A DNA stretch of 64,000 bases from Gallalistipes aquisgranensis (GCF_014982715.1 NZ_JADCJY010000002.1:62001-126000); one strand, 5' to 3'. Shown: positions 33,825-43,002, counted from the first letter of the stretch. Program-made: numbers and translations. The notes: generated from the letters alone by a model not told the origin.

Positions 33825-36134
33825 ATGAAAACGACGCTCAAATCCTTTCTGCTGTTCACCCTGCTCCTCGCGGCATGCGGCCGCACGACCGATTCGGAAC
33901 CGGCCTACCTCGACCCGTCGCTCCCTGCGGAGACCCGTGTAGAGGACCTTCTCCTGCGGATGACCCTCGAAGAGAAGGTCGGGCAGATGTGCCAGTATGT
34001 GGGAATCGAACATATCCTGGACGCCGAAAGGCGCCGGAACGAAAACCTCGCGCAGAACGAGGACGCTTACGCATTCTACCCCGGTCTCGGCACCGCAGAC
34101 CTCGAAAGGCTCGTGACCGAAGGCCGGATCGGCTCGTTCCTGCACGTAGTCTCGCCCGCCGAAGCCAACAGGCTGCAGACACTCGCCCGGCAGAGCCGGC
34201 TGAAAATCCCCCTGCTGATCGGTATCGACGCCATCCACGGCAACGGCATGGTGAGCGGCTGCACGGTCTACCCCAGCCAGATGGGCATGTCCTGCACGTG
34301 GAGCCCCGCGCTGGTGGAGGAGGCAGCCCGGCAGACCGCCCTCGAAATGCGTGCCACCGGATCGCAGTGGGCCTTCTCACCCAATCTCGACATCGCACGG
34401 GACGCCCGGTGGGGCCGCACGGGAGAGACCTTCGGCGAAGACCCGCTGCTGGTCGCCGAGATGGGGGCGGCCATGATCCGCGGATTGCAGGGCGATGACC
34501 TGAAAGGAGGGGTGCTCGCCTGCGCCAAACATCTGGTGGGAGGGAGCGAACCGATCAACGGGCTGAACGTCGCCCCGACCGACCTGTCGGAACGGACCCT
34601 GCTCGAAGTCTATCTGCCGCCCTACAAGGCTGCCGTGGAGGCCGGGGCCTGCACCTTCATGCCTGCCCACAACGAAATCAACGGAGTGCCCTGCCACGCC
34701 CACCGCTACCTGATGAACGATCTGGTCCGCGAGGCGTGGGGATTCGAAGGCTTCTACGTGAGCGACTTCCTGGACATCGAACGACTGGCGGAGGTCCACC
34801 GCGTGGCGGCGTCGCAGAAGGAGGCGGTCTACAAGACCGTACGGGCCGGCATGGACATGCACATGCACGGTCCCGGTTTCGCCGAACCGCTGCTCGAACT
34901 GGTCCGCGAAGGGAAAATCTCCGAAAAACGGATCGACGAATCGGTCCGGCGGATTCTCTCGGCCAAATTCCGGCTGGGCCTCTTCGAACAGCCGCTGGCC
35001 GACACCGCGGCCATGGCCTCGCAGGTGTTCACCGAAGAGCACCGGGCCCATTCGCTCGACATGGCCCGCAAGTCGATCGTCCTGCTCAAGAACGAAAACG
35101 GTATCCTGCCGCTCGACGCGAAAAAATACCGGAAAATCCTCGTCACGGGTCCCAATGCCGACAGCCAGTCGCTGCTGGGCGACTGGAGCCTGCTCCAACC
35201 CGACGACCGTGTCACGACCATCGTGGAGGGAATGCGGGAACAATCGCCCGAAGGGGTGCGGATCGACTTTCTGGACATGGGCACCTCCATCCCGGGCATG
35301 AAGCGGGAGAAGGTGGAGGAAGCGGCCCGGATCGCCTCCGGGTACGACCTGGTGGTGCTCTGCCTGGGCGAATGTTCGCTCCGCTACCGGGGCAGGGACC
35401 AGACCGCCGGGGAGAACGTGGACCGCGACGACATCCGCCTGCCGGGACTGCAGCCCCGGCTGCTGGAAGCCGTCCACCGGAGCGGCACACCGGTCGTAGG
35501 CGTGGTGGTGAATGCCCGGCCGCTCGACTTCACGTACATGAAGGAACATATTCCGGCGATCGTCGAAGCATGGGAGCCGGGCAGTTTCGGAGGGCAGGCC
35601 GTCGCCGAAATCCTCTGGGGCAAGGTGAATCCCAGCGGCAAACTCACGGTCAGCTTCCCCCGCAACGTGGGACAGATTCCCGTCTTCTACAACCGGAAGC
35701 CGTCCCAGTACGTCCGCCGCTATTTCCGCAGCCCCCACGGAGCCGTGTACGAATTCGGCGAAGGGCTCAGCTACACGACCTACGCCTACACCGGGCTGAA
35801 GATCGACCGGACGACCGTCGAAGCGGACGAGACGGTGACCGTTTCGGTCGATGTACAAAACACGGGCGACCGGGCGGGTGAAGAGATCGTCCAGCTGTAC
35901 CTCAACGCTCCTGTCAGCGACGTCACGCGTCCGATCAAAGAGCTCAAGGGATTCCGCCGCATCGCGCTGGAGCCGGGCGAGAAACGGACGGTCACCTTCA
36001 CCCTCACCCCCGAAATGATGGAGACCTACGACCTCTACCTGAACCGGTCGGTCGAACCGGGCCTGTTCCGGGTCTTGATCGGCCCTTCGTCCCGGACCTC
36101 CGACCTACTCGAAGGGAGTTTCGAGGTGATCTGA
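33825..36134 (+). CDS. Glycoside hydrolase family 3 lipoprotein (beta-glucosidase-like)
   Basis: A 769-residue protein with a lipoprotein signal (MKTTLKSFLLFTLLLAAC, Cys18). It begins its GH3 N-domain with RVEDLLLRMTLEEKVGQMCQ, contains GIDAIHGNG, ARDARWGRTGETFGEDP and CAKHLVG, and the nucleophile Asp314 in FYVSDFLDI. The C-domain follows from about residue 405 (IVLLKNENGILPLDAKK) and a fibronectin-like domain closes the chain. The organization resembles BglX-type periplasmic beta-glucosidases more closely than the upstream paralogue does. The two enzymes share fold and order but differ enough to suggest different linkages. No SusC/SusD pair, sulfatase or regulator is present nearby. Confidence 0.92.
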   Translation: MKTTLKSFLLFTLLLAACGRTTDSEPAYLDPSLPAETRVEDLLLRMTLEEKVGQMCQYVGIEHILDAERRRNENLAQNEDAYAFYPGLGTADLERLVTEGRIGSFLHVVSPAEANRLQTLARQSRLKIPLLIGIDAIHGNGMVSGCTVYPSQMGMSCTWSPALVEEAARQTALEMRATGSQWAFSPNLDIARDARWGRTGETFGEDPLLVAEMGAAMIRGLQGDDLKGGVLACAKHLVGGSEPINGLNVAPTDLSERTLLEVYLPPYKAAVEAGACTFMPAHNEINGVPCHAHRYLMNDLVREAWGFEGFYVSDFLDIERLAEVHRVAASQKEAVYKTVRAGMDMHMHGPGFAEPLLELVREGKISEKRIDESVRRILSAKFRLGLFEQPLADTAAMASQVFTEEHRAHSLDMARKSIVLLKNENGILPLDAKKYRKILVTGPNADSQSLLGDWSLLQPDDRVTTIVEGMREQSPEGVRIDFLDMGTSIPGMKREKVEEAARIASGYDLVVLCLGECSLRYRGRDQTAGENVDRDDIRLPGLQPRLLEAVHRSGTPVVGVVVNARPLDFTYMKEHIPAIVEAWEPGSFGGQAVAEILWGKVNPSGKLTVSFPRNVGQIPVFYNRKPSQYVRRYFRSPHGAVYEFGEGLSYTTYAYTGLKIDRTTVEADETVTVSVDVQNTGDRAGEEIVQLYLNAPVSDVTRPIKELKGFRRIALEPGEKRTVTFTLTPEMMETYDLYLNRSVEPGLFRVLIGPSSRTSDLLEGSFEVI

Positions 36135-36189
36135 CCGCAGCGAGGAAACCGCATGTGAATCCGAAGGCCGGAGATGCGCAATCCGGCAC

Positions 36190-36215
36190 CCGTCTTACGG
36201 ACGGCCGCTTTTTTT
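36190..36215 (+). terminator. Possible terminator after the second GH3 gene
   Basis: CCGTC (36190-36194) pairs with GACGG (36200-36204), then CCGC and seven T. The stem is short, so this is tentative. Confidence 0.4.
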
Positions 36216-36240
36216 CCTCCCGGTCCGACGGAATTCGGAA

Positions 36241-36248
36241 TATATTTG
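36241..36248 (+). promoter_or_regulatory. Promoter -7 box for the aldo/keto reductase
   Basis: TATATTTG, exact TAnnTTTG match, 46 bases before the ATG. Confidence 0.65.
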
Positions 36249-36294
36249 TATCATTGTTGCAAGATATGTATGCACAACCAATAAAGACCGGATT

Positions 36295-37152
36295 ATGAAA
36301 CTGACATCCATTCGAGACACCTACACGCTCGCCAACGGGAAGAAAATCCCGTGCGTGGGCTTCGGCACCTTCCTCACGCCGGACGGCGCGGAAACCGTCG
36401 ATTCCGTCAAGGAGGCACTCCGCATCGGCTACCGGCTGATCGACACCGCATCCGTCTACGGCAATGAGCGGAGCGTGGGACAGGCCGTCCGGGAAAGCGG
36501 CATCGACCGCAACGAAATCTTCCTCACCAGCAAGCTGTGGAACCGCGACCAGGGGTATGAATCGACACTGGAAGCCTTCGACCGCACGATGAAGGCGCTC
36601 GGCACGGACTACCTCGACCTCTATCTGATCCACTGGCCCATCGGCAAGGGGCACGAACAGGACTGGGCCGAGATGAACCGCGAAAGCTGGCGGGCCATGG
36701 AAAAACTCTACCGCGACGGCTACATCGGGGCCATCGGCGTCAGCAACTTCATGCCGCACCACATCGACTCGCTGATGGTGACCGCCACGATCCCCCCGAT
36801 GGTGGACCAGATCGAAATCCATCCCGGGCTCAACCATACGCAGGCCGTGGAGTATTGCCGGACGCACGGAATCATCGTCGAGGCGTGGGGTCCCCTCTCC
36901 CAGGGACGCCTCTCCCAGATGCCCGCACTGAACGAAATCGCCGGGCGGCACGGCAAGACGGTCGCCCAGGTCTGCCTGCGGTGGCACCTGCAACGCGGCA
37001 TCGTCCCGCTGCCCAAGTCGGTCACGCCCTCGCGGATCGAGGAGAACACCCGTATTTTCGATTTCGAACTGACGGACGAAGAGATGGACTTCATCGGACA
37101 TATCCAGGGCCCCGTCGGTTCGGGAGCCGACCCGGACAAGGTGGCCCACTGA
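36295..37152 (+). CDS. Aldo/keto reductase
   Basis: A 285-residue NAD(P)H-dependent carbonyl reductase. The catalytic tetrad is visible: Asp50, Tyr55 (DTASVYGNE), Lys80 (FLTSKLWNRD) and His113 (LIHWP). The C-terminal PLPKSVTPSRIEEN block binds the cofactor phosphate. It resembles 2,5-diketo-D-gluconate reductases, but such enzymes reduce many aldehydes and the physiological substrate is unknown. It is a single-gene unit converging on phoU. Confidence 0.93.
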   Translation: MKLTSIRDTYTLANGKKIPCVGFGTFLTPDGAETVDSVKEALRIGYRLIDTASVYGNERSVGQAVRESGIDRNEIFLTSKLWNRDQGYESTLEAFDRTMKALGTDYLDLYLIHWPIGKGHEQDWAEMNRESWRAMEKLYRDGYIGAIGVSNFMPHHIDSLMVTATIPPMVDQIEIHPGLNHTQAVEYCRTHGIIVEAWGPLSQGRLSQMPALNEIAGRHGKTVAQVCLRWHLQRGIVPLPKSVTPSRIEENTRIFDFELTDEEMDFIGHIQGPVGSGADPDKVAH

Positions 37153-37158
37153 CGACCG

Positions 37159-37194
37159 CCCGGCCGGTCACTTCTTTCCGGCCGGGGTCTTTTT
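37159..37194 (+). terminator. Terminator of the aldo/keto reductase, overlapping the end of phoU
   Basis: CCCGGCCGG (37159-37167) pairs with CCGGCCGGG (37178-37186), followed by GTCTTTTT. The 3' arm and T run are the last codons of the opposite-strand phoU gene. Confidence 0.75.
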
Positions 37195-37872
37195 CTCCCC
37201 CTTCTCCTGCGAACCTTTGTGTTTGAGCACCTTGGCGTCGATATAAAAGACGATCTCCTCGGCGATATTGGTCAGGTGGTCTCCCGTACGCTCCAGTTTG
37301 CGGAAAACCCCGCCGAATTCGAGACAGAGCGGAATCGCATCGGGATTGCGCCGCGCATAATCGGTCAGAATGGCTCCCGAAGCCCGGTTGATCCGGTCCA
37401 GCCGGTCATCCATGGCCAGCACGGATGCCGCCTTTTCGGCATCCTCTCCGTTCAGCGCCTCCTGTAACTCCTCGAGCATTGTCAGCACGACGGAAAACAT
37501 GGCTTCCACCTGCAGATCCTGCAACAACTGGGGGTCGATCCCCTCGGCATCGACATCCCCCACGAAACGGGCGATCCCGTCGGCGTAGTCGCCGATCCGT
37601 TCCAGATCGCCGTTAATCTTGAGCATTGCCAACACGAAACGCAGATCGACCGCCACAGGGTTGTAGAGGGCGATGAAATCCTCCACGTCGCTGTCGATCT
37701 TCAGTTCGAAGGCATCCACCCGCCGCTCACGCACCACGATCTGCTGGGCCAGCTGGCGGTCGAGCGTCATGACGGCCTGCCGGGCCTGATCCATCTGGTT
37801 GTAGACCAGCGTCCACATCCGGTCCACCTCCCGCCGGAGCTGCACCAGCTCCGATTCGATAAATTTCACCAT
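37168..37872 (-). CDS. phoU: Phosphate transport system regulatory protein PhoU
   Basis: A 234-residue, all-helical regulator that dampens phosphate uptake and Pho signalling. The two PhoU repeats are seen around residues 10-100 and 110-205, with MTLDRQLAQQIVVRERRVDA-type and DLERIGDYADGIARF/KLERTGDHLTNIAEEI metal-binding motifs. The C-terminus is lysine-rich (GSQEKGEKKTPAGKK). It is the last gene of pstSCAB-phoU, 26 bases after pstB. Confidence 0.95.
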   Translation of the reverse strand: MVKFIESELVQLRREVDRMWTLVYNQMDQARQAVMTLDRQLAQQIVVRERRVDAFELKIDSDVEDFIALYNPVAVDLRFVLAMLKINGDLERIGDYADGIARFVGDVDAEGIDPQLLQDLQVEAMFSVVLTMLEELQEALNGEDAEKAASVLAMDDRLDRINRASGAILTDYARRNPDAIPLCLEFGGVFRKLERTGDHLTNIAEEIVFYIDAKVLKHKGSQEKGEKKTPAGKK

Positions 37873-37898
37873 ATCGTTTTCGTTTTACCTGTTTCCCG

Positions 37899-38651
37899 TT
37901 ATCCGAAACGCCCCGTGATGTAGTTCTGGGTCGCCTCCTTGTGCGGATGGGTGAAGATCACCTTCGTATCGTCGTACTCCACCATTTCGCCCATGTAGAA
38001 GAAAGCCGTTCGGTCGCTCACGCGGGCCGCCTGCTGCATGTTGTGGGTCACGATGATGATCGTCACCTCCTTTTTCAGTTCGCGGATCAGCTCCTCCACC
38101 TTCGCCGTCGAGATCGGGTCGAGCGCCGAGGCGGGTTCGTCCATCAGCAGCACGGAAGGCGAGACCGCCATGGCCCGGGCAATGCAGAGCCGCTGCTGCT
38201 GTCCGCCGGAGAGAGCATAGGCAGAAGCCTTCAGTTTGTCCTTCACCTCATCCCAGAGGGCGGCTCCCTTCAGGGCCTCCTCCACCCGGTGGGCGATGAA
38301 ACCTTTGTCCCGGATGCCGTTCACTCGCAATCCGTAGGCCACGTTGTCGAAGATGCTCTTCGGGAAGGGATTGGGACGCTGGAAGACCATACCCACCTCC
38401 TTGCGCAGCAAATCGACCTCCACGCCGGGCGCATAGATGTCCCGGCCGTCGATCAGCACCTGGCCGGTGAGCCGTGCCCCGGGAATCAGGTCGTTCATTC
38501 GGTTGAAAAGGCGCAGGAAGGTGGATTTCCCGCAACCCGACGGCCCGATGAAAGCCACAACGCTGTTCTGCGACACCTCCATCGAGATATTCTTCAGCGC
38601 ATGGAACTTGCCGTAATAGAAATCGACCTCCCTGACTTCGATTTTCTCCAT
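37899..38651 (-). CDS. pstB: Phosphate ABC transporter ATP-binding protein
   Basis: A 250-residue ABC ATPase that powers phosphate import. Walker A GPSGCGKS is near residues 36-43, the signature LSGGQQQR near 148, Walker [13 protein letters not shown] near 166-177 and the switch His in VTHNMQQA near 201. The length and the [17 protein letters not shown] insertion are typical of PstB. Five bases separate it from pstA. Confidence 0.97.
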   Translation of the reverse strand: MEKIEVREVDFYYGKFHALKNISMEVSQNSVVAFIGPSGCGKSTFLRLFNRMNDLIPGARLTGQVLIDGRDIYAPGVEVDLLRKEVGMVFQRPNPFPKSIFDNVAYGLRVNGIRDKGFIAHRVEEALKGAALWDEVKDKLKASAYALSGGQQQRLCIARAMAVSPSVLLMDEPASALDPISTAKVEELIRELKKEVTIIIVTHNMQQAARVSDRTAFFYMGEMVEYDDTKVIFTHPHKEATQNYITGRFG

Positions 38652-38656
38652 AAGAT

Positions 38657-39544
38657 TTATTTCGTTTTCAGTCTGTTTTCAAAATAACGGCGCAGTCCGC
38701 CGGCCAGCAGGTTCACCACGAGGACGATGGCCACGAGCACCAGCGCCGTTCCGTAGGCGATGGGCTGCTGTGCCTCGATATCCGTCCCGCTGGTGGAAAT
38801 CACGTAGAGATGATAGGGCAGGGCCATGCACTGGTCGAAGACCGATGCCGGAAGCTGCGGGAAAAAGTAGGCGGCACAGGTGAAAAGGATCGGGGCCGTC
38901 TCGCCCGATACGCGTCCCAGCGAGAGGATCAGTCCCGTGATGATCCGGGGCATGCCCATCGGCAGGATCACCTTCCAGATCGTCTGCAGTTTGCTGGCCC
39001 CGAGCGCAAGGCTTCCCTCACGGAAGCTGGAGGGAATGTCCTTCAACGCCTCTTCCGTGGTACGGATCACCAGCGGCAGGGACAACAGGCCCAGCGTGAG
39101 CGACCCGGCCAGGATGCTGTCGCCGAACCCGAGGTACTTCACGAAGAGCGCCATACCGAACAGGCCGAACACGATCGAGGGGACACCGCTCAGATTGTTG
39201 GTCATCAGACGGATGAAACGTACGAGCCATCCGCCCGAGGCGTACTCGCTCATGTAGATGCCGCTCATGATTCCCACCGGGAACGCCACCACGGCGCTGC
39301 CGAGCATCAGCAGCAGCGTGCCGACGATAGCGGGGAAGATACCTCCGGAGGTCATGCCGTCCGAGGGGGCTTCGGTCAGGAACTCCCAGCTGATGACACC
39401 CGCCCCCTTGTAGATGATAAAGCCGAGGATGGCCAGCAGGATCAGGGCGATAAAGAGGCTGAAAGCCCGGAACAGCGCGAATGCCGCCTGCTGCGAGCGT
39501 CGTTTGCGCAGGTCGTATCTGTCGGGGCGGAAGGATGATTCCAT
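38657..39544 (-). CDS. pstA: Phosphate ABC transporter permease PstA
   Basis: A 295-residue inner membrane permease with six predicted helices. The coupling-helix motif [20 protein letters not shown] is near residues 165-184. It pairs with PstC to form the phosphate channel. Its start is 3 bases after the pstC stop, so they are translated together. Confidence 0.96.
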   Translation of the reverse strand: MESSFRPDRYDLRKRRSQQAAFALFRAFSLFIALILLAILGFIIYKGAGVISWEFLTEAPSDGMTSGGIFPAIVGTLLLMLGSAVVAFPVGIMSGIYMSEYASGGWLVRFIRLMTNNLSGVPSIVFGLFGMALFVKYLGFGDSILAGSLTLGLLSLPLVIRTTEEALKDIPSSFREGSLALGASKLQTIWKVILPMGMPRIITGLILSLGRVSGETAPILFTCAAYFFPQLPASVFDQCMALPYHLYVISTSGTDIEAQQPIAYGTALVLVAIVLVVNLLAGGLRRYFENRLKTK

Positions 39545-39547
39545 GCT

Positions 39548-40732
39548 TTATTTATTTTTGGAGGAGATATACTCCACACTCAGGTTGATGGCGAGCGTGA
39601 TGAAAAAGAGGATGACGCCCAGCAGGAAAAGGGCCTGGTAATGCGGACCTCCGGCCGGCGCTTCGCCCAGCTCGGCAGCGATCGTGGCAGGGATGGTGCG
39701 CAACGGCTCCAGCAGGGAGGTCGGGATCACGGCGGCATTGCCCGTGACCATCAGCACGGCCATCGTCTCGCCCACGGCCCGTCCGATTCCGAGTACGACA
39801 CCCGAAGTAATGCCCGAAACGGACGAAGGGATCACCACCCGGTAGATGGTCTGCCAGCGGGTGGCTCCCAGCGCGAGGCTCGCCTCGCGGAGCGACCGGG
39901 GACAGCTTCGCATGGCATCTTCGGCCACCGTGATCATGGTCGGCAACGCCATAATGGCCAGTACGATGCTACCGGCCAACCCGCTCTCGCCCACCGGCAG
40001 GTCGAATCCCTGCTGCAACAGGGGGACGATGACGATCAGTCCGAAAAATCCGTACACCACCGAAGGAATACCGTTCAGCAGCTCGATCACGGGTTTCAGG
40101 ACACTCCGCACACGCTCCGAAGCCACCTCGGACATATAGATCGCCACGCTGATTCCGAACGGCAGGGCGAAAAGAATGGCGAAAAGGCTCACCCACAGCG
40201 TACCGGCCAGCAGGGGCAGCATGCCGAACAGCGGAGCCGGGGTCGCGGTCGGAAACCACTCCGCCCCGGCGAACACCTCGGCCGGAGAGATGGTCCGGTC
40301 CTCGATAAAATGCAGGTCGGCCCCTTCGGGAACCAACACCCGAGGCACGAAGGCCACCATGCCCGGACGCTCCGCCACCAGTCCCGCGATGGCCTCGCCG
40401 GCCCGCTCGTACTGCGGGCCAAGTTCCTCCCCGGAGAAATAACGGTCCACATCCTCCAGACGGAACGTCTCGATCGCCAGATCGGGACCGCCCACCTCTT
40501 TCCAATTGACGATGTCCTCGTCGAACACGCCCTTGATCTGGGCGGCGGTCAGCCGGCTCACGGGATTCTCCCGGTTGAGCGCCAGCACGTAGCCCTCCTC
40601 GATGACGTGTCCGCGGAACAGTCCGGCACCCTCCGTGAAAAGAAACCCGATAATCAACAGGATGACGATGCTCGTGACGAAGCCGCTGCACGTGAGCAGG
40701 CCCTGCACGATCTTTTCGAATAACTTTTTCAT
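39548..40732 (-). CDS. pstC: Phosphate ABC transporter permease PstC with a PstS-like insertion
   Basis: A 394-residue permease. Helix 1 is at about 12-33, the other helices lie after residue 170, and the coupling motif EDAMRSCPRSLREASLALGA is near 276-295. Between helices 1 and 2, residues about 48-150 form a periplasmic segment related to PstS: NPVSRLTAAQIKGVFDEDIV and NWKEVGGPD align with PstS NPVDRLTREQLEAIFRGKIT and NWKEVGGPD, and a later part fits PstS around RGAIGYIG. The SGT phosphate-binding turn of PstS is missing. I start at the ATG at 40732 (MKKLFEKIVQ), one base after the pstS stop; a longer start at 40759 would overlap pstS. The insertion could help dock PstS or be an evolutionary remnant; this is inference. 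Confidence 0.93.
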   Translation of the reverse strand: MKKLFEKIVQGLLTCSGFVTSIVILLIIGFLFTEGAGLFRGHVIEEGYVLALNRENPVSRLTAAQIKGVFDEDIVNWKEVGGPDLAIETFRLEDVDRYFSGEELGPQYERAGEAIAGLVAERPGMVAFVPRVLVPEGADLHFIEDRTISPAEVFAGAEWFPTATPAPLFGMLPLLAGTLWVSLFAILFALPFGISVAIYMSEVASERVRSVLKPVIELLNGIPSVVYGFFGLIVIVPLLQQGFDLPVGESGLAGSIVLAIMALPTMITVAEDAMRSCPRSLREASLALGATRWQTIYRVVIPSSVSGITSGVVLGIGRAVGETMAVLMVTGNAAVIPTSLLEPLRTIPATIAAELGEAPAGGPHYQALFLLGVILFFITLAINLSVEYISSKNK

Positions 40733-40733
40733 A

Positions 40734-41585
40734 TCACTCTTTCGAACGGACAGGTGCATCGTTTTCCCCCCTCACCGGGACGAATCCCTCTTCGCGCACA
40801 AGGCGCTGTCCCTCCTGCGAGAGAATGTAGGAGACGAAAGGAGCCACCTGCTCCTCCTTTGCTGCATCGTAATAGTAGTAGAGCGGCCGCACCACCGGAT
40901 AGGAGCCGTCGAAGGCATTCTCCACCGACGGCAGCGCATAGTTCCGGCCCCCGTCGTAGGAAACGGCCAGCGCCTTCACGTAGGGATTCAGGTAGGCCAG
41001 CCCTATATAGCCGATGGCCCCGCGCGTCTGCCGCACCGACTGGATGATAGCCCCCGTGGCAGGCATCGAGAGGATGCTGCTCATGTAATTCTTGTTCGAG
41101 AGGACGCTCTCCTTGAAGAACTCGTAGGTGCCGGAAGAGGTCTCGCGGGAATAGACCACGATCCTGCGGTCGGGACCGCCCACCTCTTTCCAGTTGGTGA
41201 TCTTGCCGCGGAAAATGGCTTCGAGCTGCTCGCGCGTGAGACGGTCCACAGGATTCGAGGGGTTGACCACCACGGCCAGCGCATCGTAGGCCACCACGAC
41301 CTCTTTCACCTCCAGCCCGATTTTGGCGAATTTCATCTTTTCGCCGAATTTGATCCTCCGCGAAGCCATGGCAATGTCGGTCGTGTTCTCCGGCAGGGCC
41401 GCCAGCCCGACTCCGGAGCCGCCACCCGTAACGACGATCTCCGACGAGGGATGTTCTTTCAGGAATCGTTCGGAAAGTTCCTGTGTCAGGGGAAGCACCG
41501 TATCGCTGCCCTTGATCCGCTGGGCCTGGACTGCGGAGCAAAGGCCGCAGGCCGCGAGAAAAATCGTGAAAATGGTCCTGTTCAT
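40734..41585 (-). CDS. pstS: Phosphate ABC transporter substrate-binding protein PstS
   Basis: A 283-residue periplasmic binding protein with signal peptide MNRTIFTIFLAACGLCSAVQ and mature start near AQRIKGSDT. Phosphate-binding segments: KGSDTVLP near residue 25, TGGGSGVGLAAL near 53 and SRETSSGTYEFF near 146-157. The ATG at 41585 is chosen over an upstream in-frame start at 41624, which overlaps the promoter. It is the first gene of the pst operon. The C-terminus is short compared with E. coli PstS, as in many Bacteroidetes. Confidence 0.95.
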   Translation of the reverse strand: MNRTIFTIFLAACGLCSAVQAQRIKGSDTVLPLTQELSERFLKEHPSSEIVVTGGGSGVGLAALPENTTDIAMASRRIKFGEKMKFAKIGLEVKEVVVAYDALAVVVNPSNPVDRLTREQLEAIFRGKITNWKEVGGPDRRIVVYSRETSSGTYEFFKESVLSNKNYMSSILSMPATGAIIQSVRQTRGAIGYIGLAYLNPYVKALAVSYDGGRNYALPSVENAFDGSYPVVRPLYYYYDAAKEEQVAPFVSYILSQEGQRLVREEGFVPVRGENDAPVRSKE

Positions 41586-41621
41586 CTGCGATCCGTTCCG
41601 GATAAAATCATTGTCCGGACG

Positions 41622-41629
41622 CAAAGATA
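41622..41629 (-). promoter_or_regulatory. Promoter -7 box for the pst operon
   Basis: TATCTTTG on the minus strand, exact TAnnTTTG match, 36 bases before the pstS ATG. I could not identify a Pho-box-like direct repeat upstream by eye. Confidence 0.65.
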
Positions 41630-41744
41630 GAAAAGGGAAACGAACGCTTCACCCGTCTGTCCGTTTCTTAAAGATTTGATAATCCAGACTTAACAATTCG
41701 GTAACATAATCCGGGGAAATCACCCTCCTGACGAAACCGGACAG

Positions 41745-41775
41745 TTGTCGGAACCGCCCGTTTTCCGTATCTTTG
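41745..41775 (+). promoter_or_regulatory. Promoter for the GNAT acetyltransferase
   Basis: TTG at 41745-41747 and TATCTTTG at 41768-41775 are 20 bases apart. The start at 41796 lies 20 bases after the -7 box, which rules out the in-frame start at 41745. Confidence 0.65.
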
Positions 41776-41795
41776 CGGAAAACCGAACACTGCGT

Positions 41796-42314
41796 ATGCT
41801 TCCACGATTCATCCCTGTCGAGACGCCCGAGCAGATCGCCGCGCTGGCCGAAATGGCCCGCGGGGTGTGGCACGAATATTTTCCGCCGCTCCTCCCCGAG
41901 GGACAGATCGACTACATGGTCGAAAGGTTCCAGTCCGAACCCGCCCTGGCCCGGCAGATTTCGGAAGAGGGTTATTCCTATTTCTTCATCTGCGAAGGGA
42001 AGATCCCCGTAGGCTACACGGGTGTCCGTCCCGACGGAGGAAAGCTCTTCCTGAGCAAACTCTACCTGACGAAGGGGGCCCGCGGCAAGGGGTATGCAGG
42101 CGAGACATTCCGCTTTCTGGAAGAGAGATGCCGACAGCTGGGGCTGCACGCCCTCTGGCTGACGGTCAACCGGCACAACGGGCATGCGATCGCCGTCTAT
42201 CGACGGAAGGGCCTGCGGACCGTGCGGACACAGGTCACCGACATCGGACACGGATACGTGATGGACGACTACGTCATGGAGAAAGAGATACCGTCCGTAC
42301 AGACGGAACAATAA
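41796..42314 (+). CDS. GNAT family N-acetyltransferase
   Basis: A 172-residue acetyl-CoA-dependent acetyltransferase. The acetyl-CoA loop is in LTKGARGKGYAGETF near residues 89-103, followed by ALWLTVNRHNGHAIAVYRRK, the conserved helix and beta-bulge. It has the length and motif order of RimI/PhnO-like members; the acceptor is unknown. It is divergent from the pst operon. Confidence 0.9.
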   Translation: MLPRFIPVETPEQIAALAEMARGVWHEYFPPLLPEGQIDYMVERFQSEPALARQISEEGYSYFFICEGKIPVGYTGVRPDGGKLFLSKLYLTKGARGKGYAGETFRFLEERCRQLGLHALWLTVNRHNGHAIAVYRRKGLRTVRTQVTDIGHGYVMDDYVMEKEIPSVQTEQ

Positions 42315-42351
42315 AGTACCCGGCGACCGTCCGATCATGGCAATTAATTTG

Positions 42352-42359
42352 TATCTTCG
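42352..42359 (+). promoter_or_regulatory. Possible promoter -7 box for the first DUF308 gene
   Basis: TATCTTCG differs from TAnnTTTG in one base and lies 28 bases before the ATG at 42388. Confidence 0.4.
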
Positions 42360-42387
42360 CTTCTGTAACCGATTAAACCCGACGATT

Positions 42388-42936
42388 ATGAAAAACGTCA
42401 ATTATTTCATGCTCCGCACCATTTTCGCACTGGTCATCGGACTGGTGCTCATCATCTGGCCCGCCAACGCCCTGATCTACCTGGTCATCACCATAGGCAT
42501 CCTCTTCATGGTACCCGGAATGATCGCCATCCTCGGCTATCTGCTGCGCAACCGGGAGCGCTATCCCGACGCCCGGTTCCCGCTGACCGGAGCCGGCAGC
42601 CTGCTGTTCGGCATCCTGCTGCTGGCCATGCCCGGATTTTTCGTCAGCATCCTCATGTACCTGCTCGGATTCATTCTGGTACTGGGCGGCATCCAGCAGA
42701 TCGTATCGCTCTCCTCGGCCCGCAAATGGGGCCCCGTTCCGGGAGGCTTCTACGTGGTGCCGGTGCTGATCCTGCTCTGCGGTGTCATCGTTCTGTTCAA
42801 CCCGTTCGGGGCGGCTGCCACGGCGCTCGTCCTGCTGGGGGTGGCAAGCATGGTGTACGGCGTGTCGGAGCTGGTGAACTGGTTCCGGTTCGGACACCGC
42901 AACGACGACGTGGACGAGGCGAAAATCCTGCCGTAG
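42388..42936 (+). CDS. DUF308 (HdeD-like) membrane protein
   Basis: A 182-residue protein with six predicted helices in three hairpins: FALVIGLVLIIWPANALIYL, GILFMVPGMIAILGYLL, LLFGILLLAMPGFFVSIL, IQQIVSLSSARKWG-flanked loops and VLILLCGVIVLFNPFGAAA. This is the DUF308/HdeD family; E. coli HdeD is linked to acid resistance at high cell density, but the role here is unknown. A paralogue lies opposite, sharing a terminator. Confidence 0.85.
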   Translation: MKNVNYFMLRTIFALVIGLVLIIWPANALIYLVITIGILFMVPGMIAILGYLLRNRERYPDARFPLTGAGSLLFGILLLAMPGFFVSILMYLLGFILVLGGIQQIVSLSSARKWGPVPGGFYVVPVLILLCGVIVLFNPFGAAATALVLLGVASMVYGVSELVNWFRFGHRNDDVDEAKILP

Positions 42937-42953
42937 GTCACGCATGTACAAAT

Positions 42954-42987
42954 AAAAAAAGGAGGCTTCTTGAAGCCTCCTTTTTTT
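42954..42987. terminator. Bidirectional terminator between two DUF308 genes
   Basis: GGAGGCTTC (42961-42969) and GAAGCCTCC (42972-42980) form a nine-pair stem with seven A before and seven T after, so it works for both converging genes. Confidence 0.92.
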
Positions 42988-43002
42988 ATTGTGTCCCCGC
43001 CG

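Noticed and set aside
40734-40759. Longer PstC start overlapping the end of pstS
   Set aside because: The ATG at 40732 gives a normal first helix directly after the start and a one-base gap to pstS; the extra residues are charged and unlike the family.
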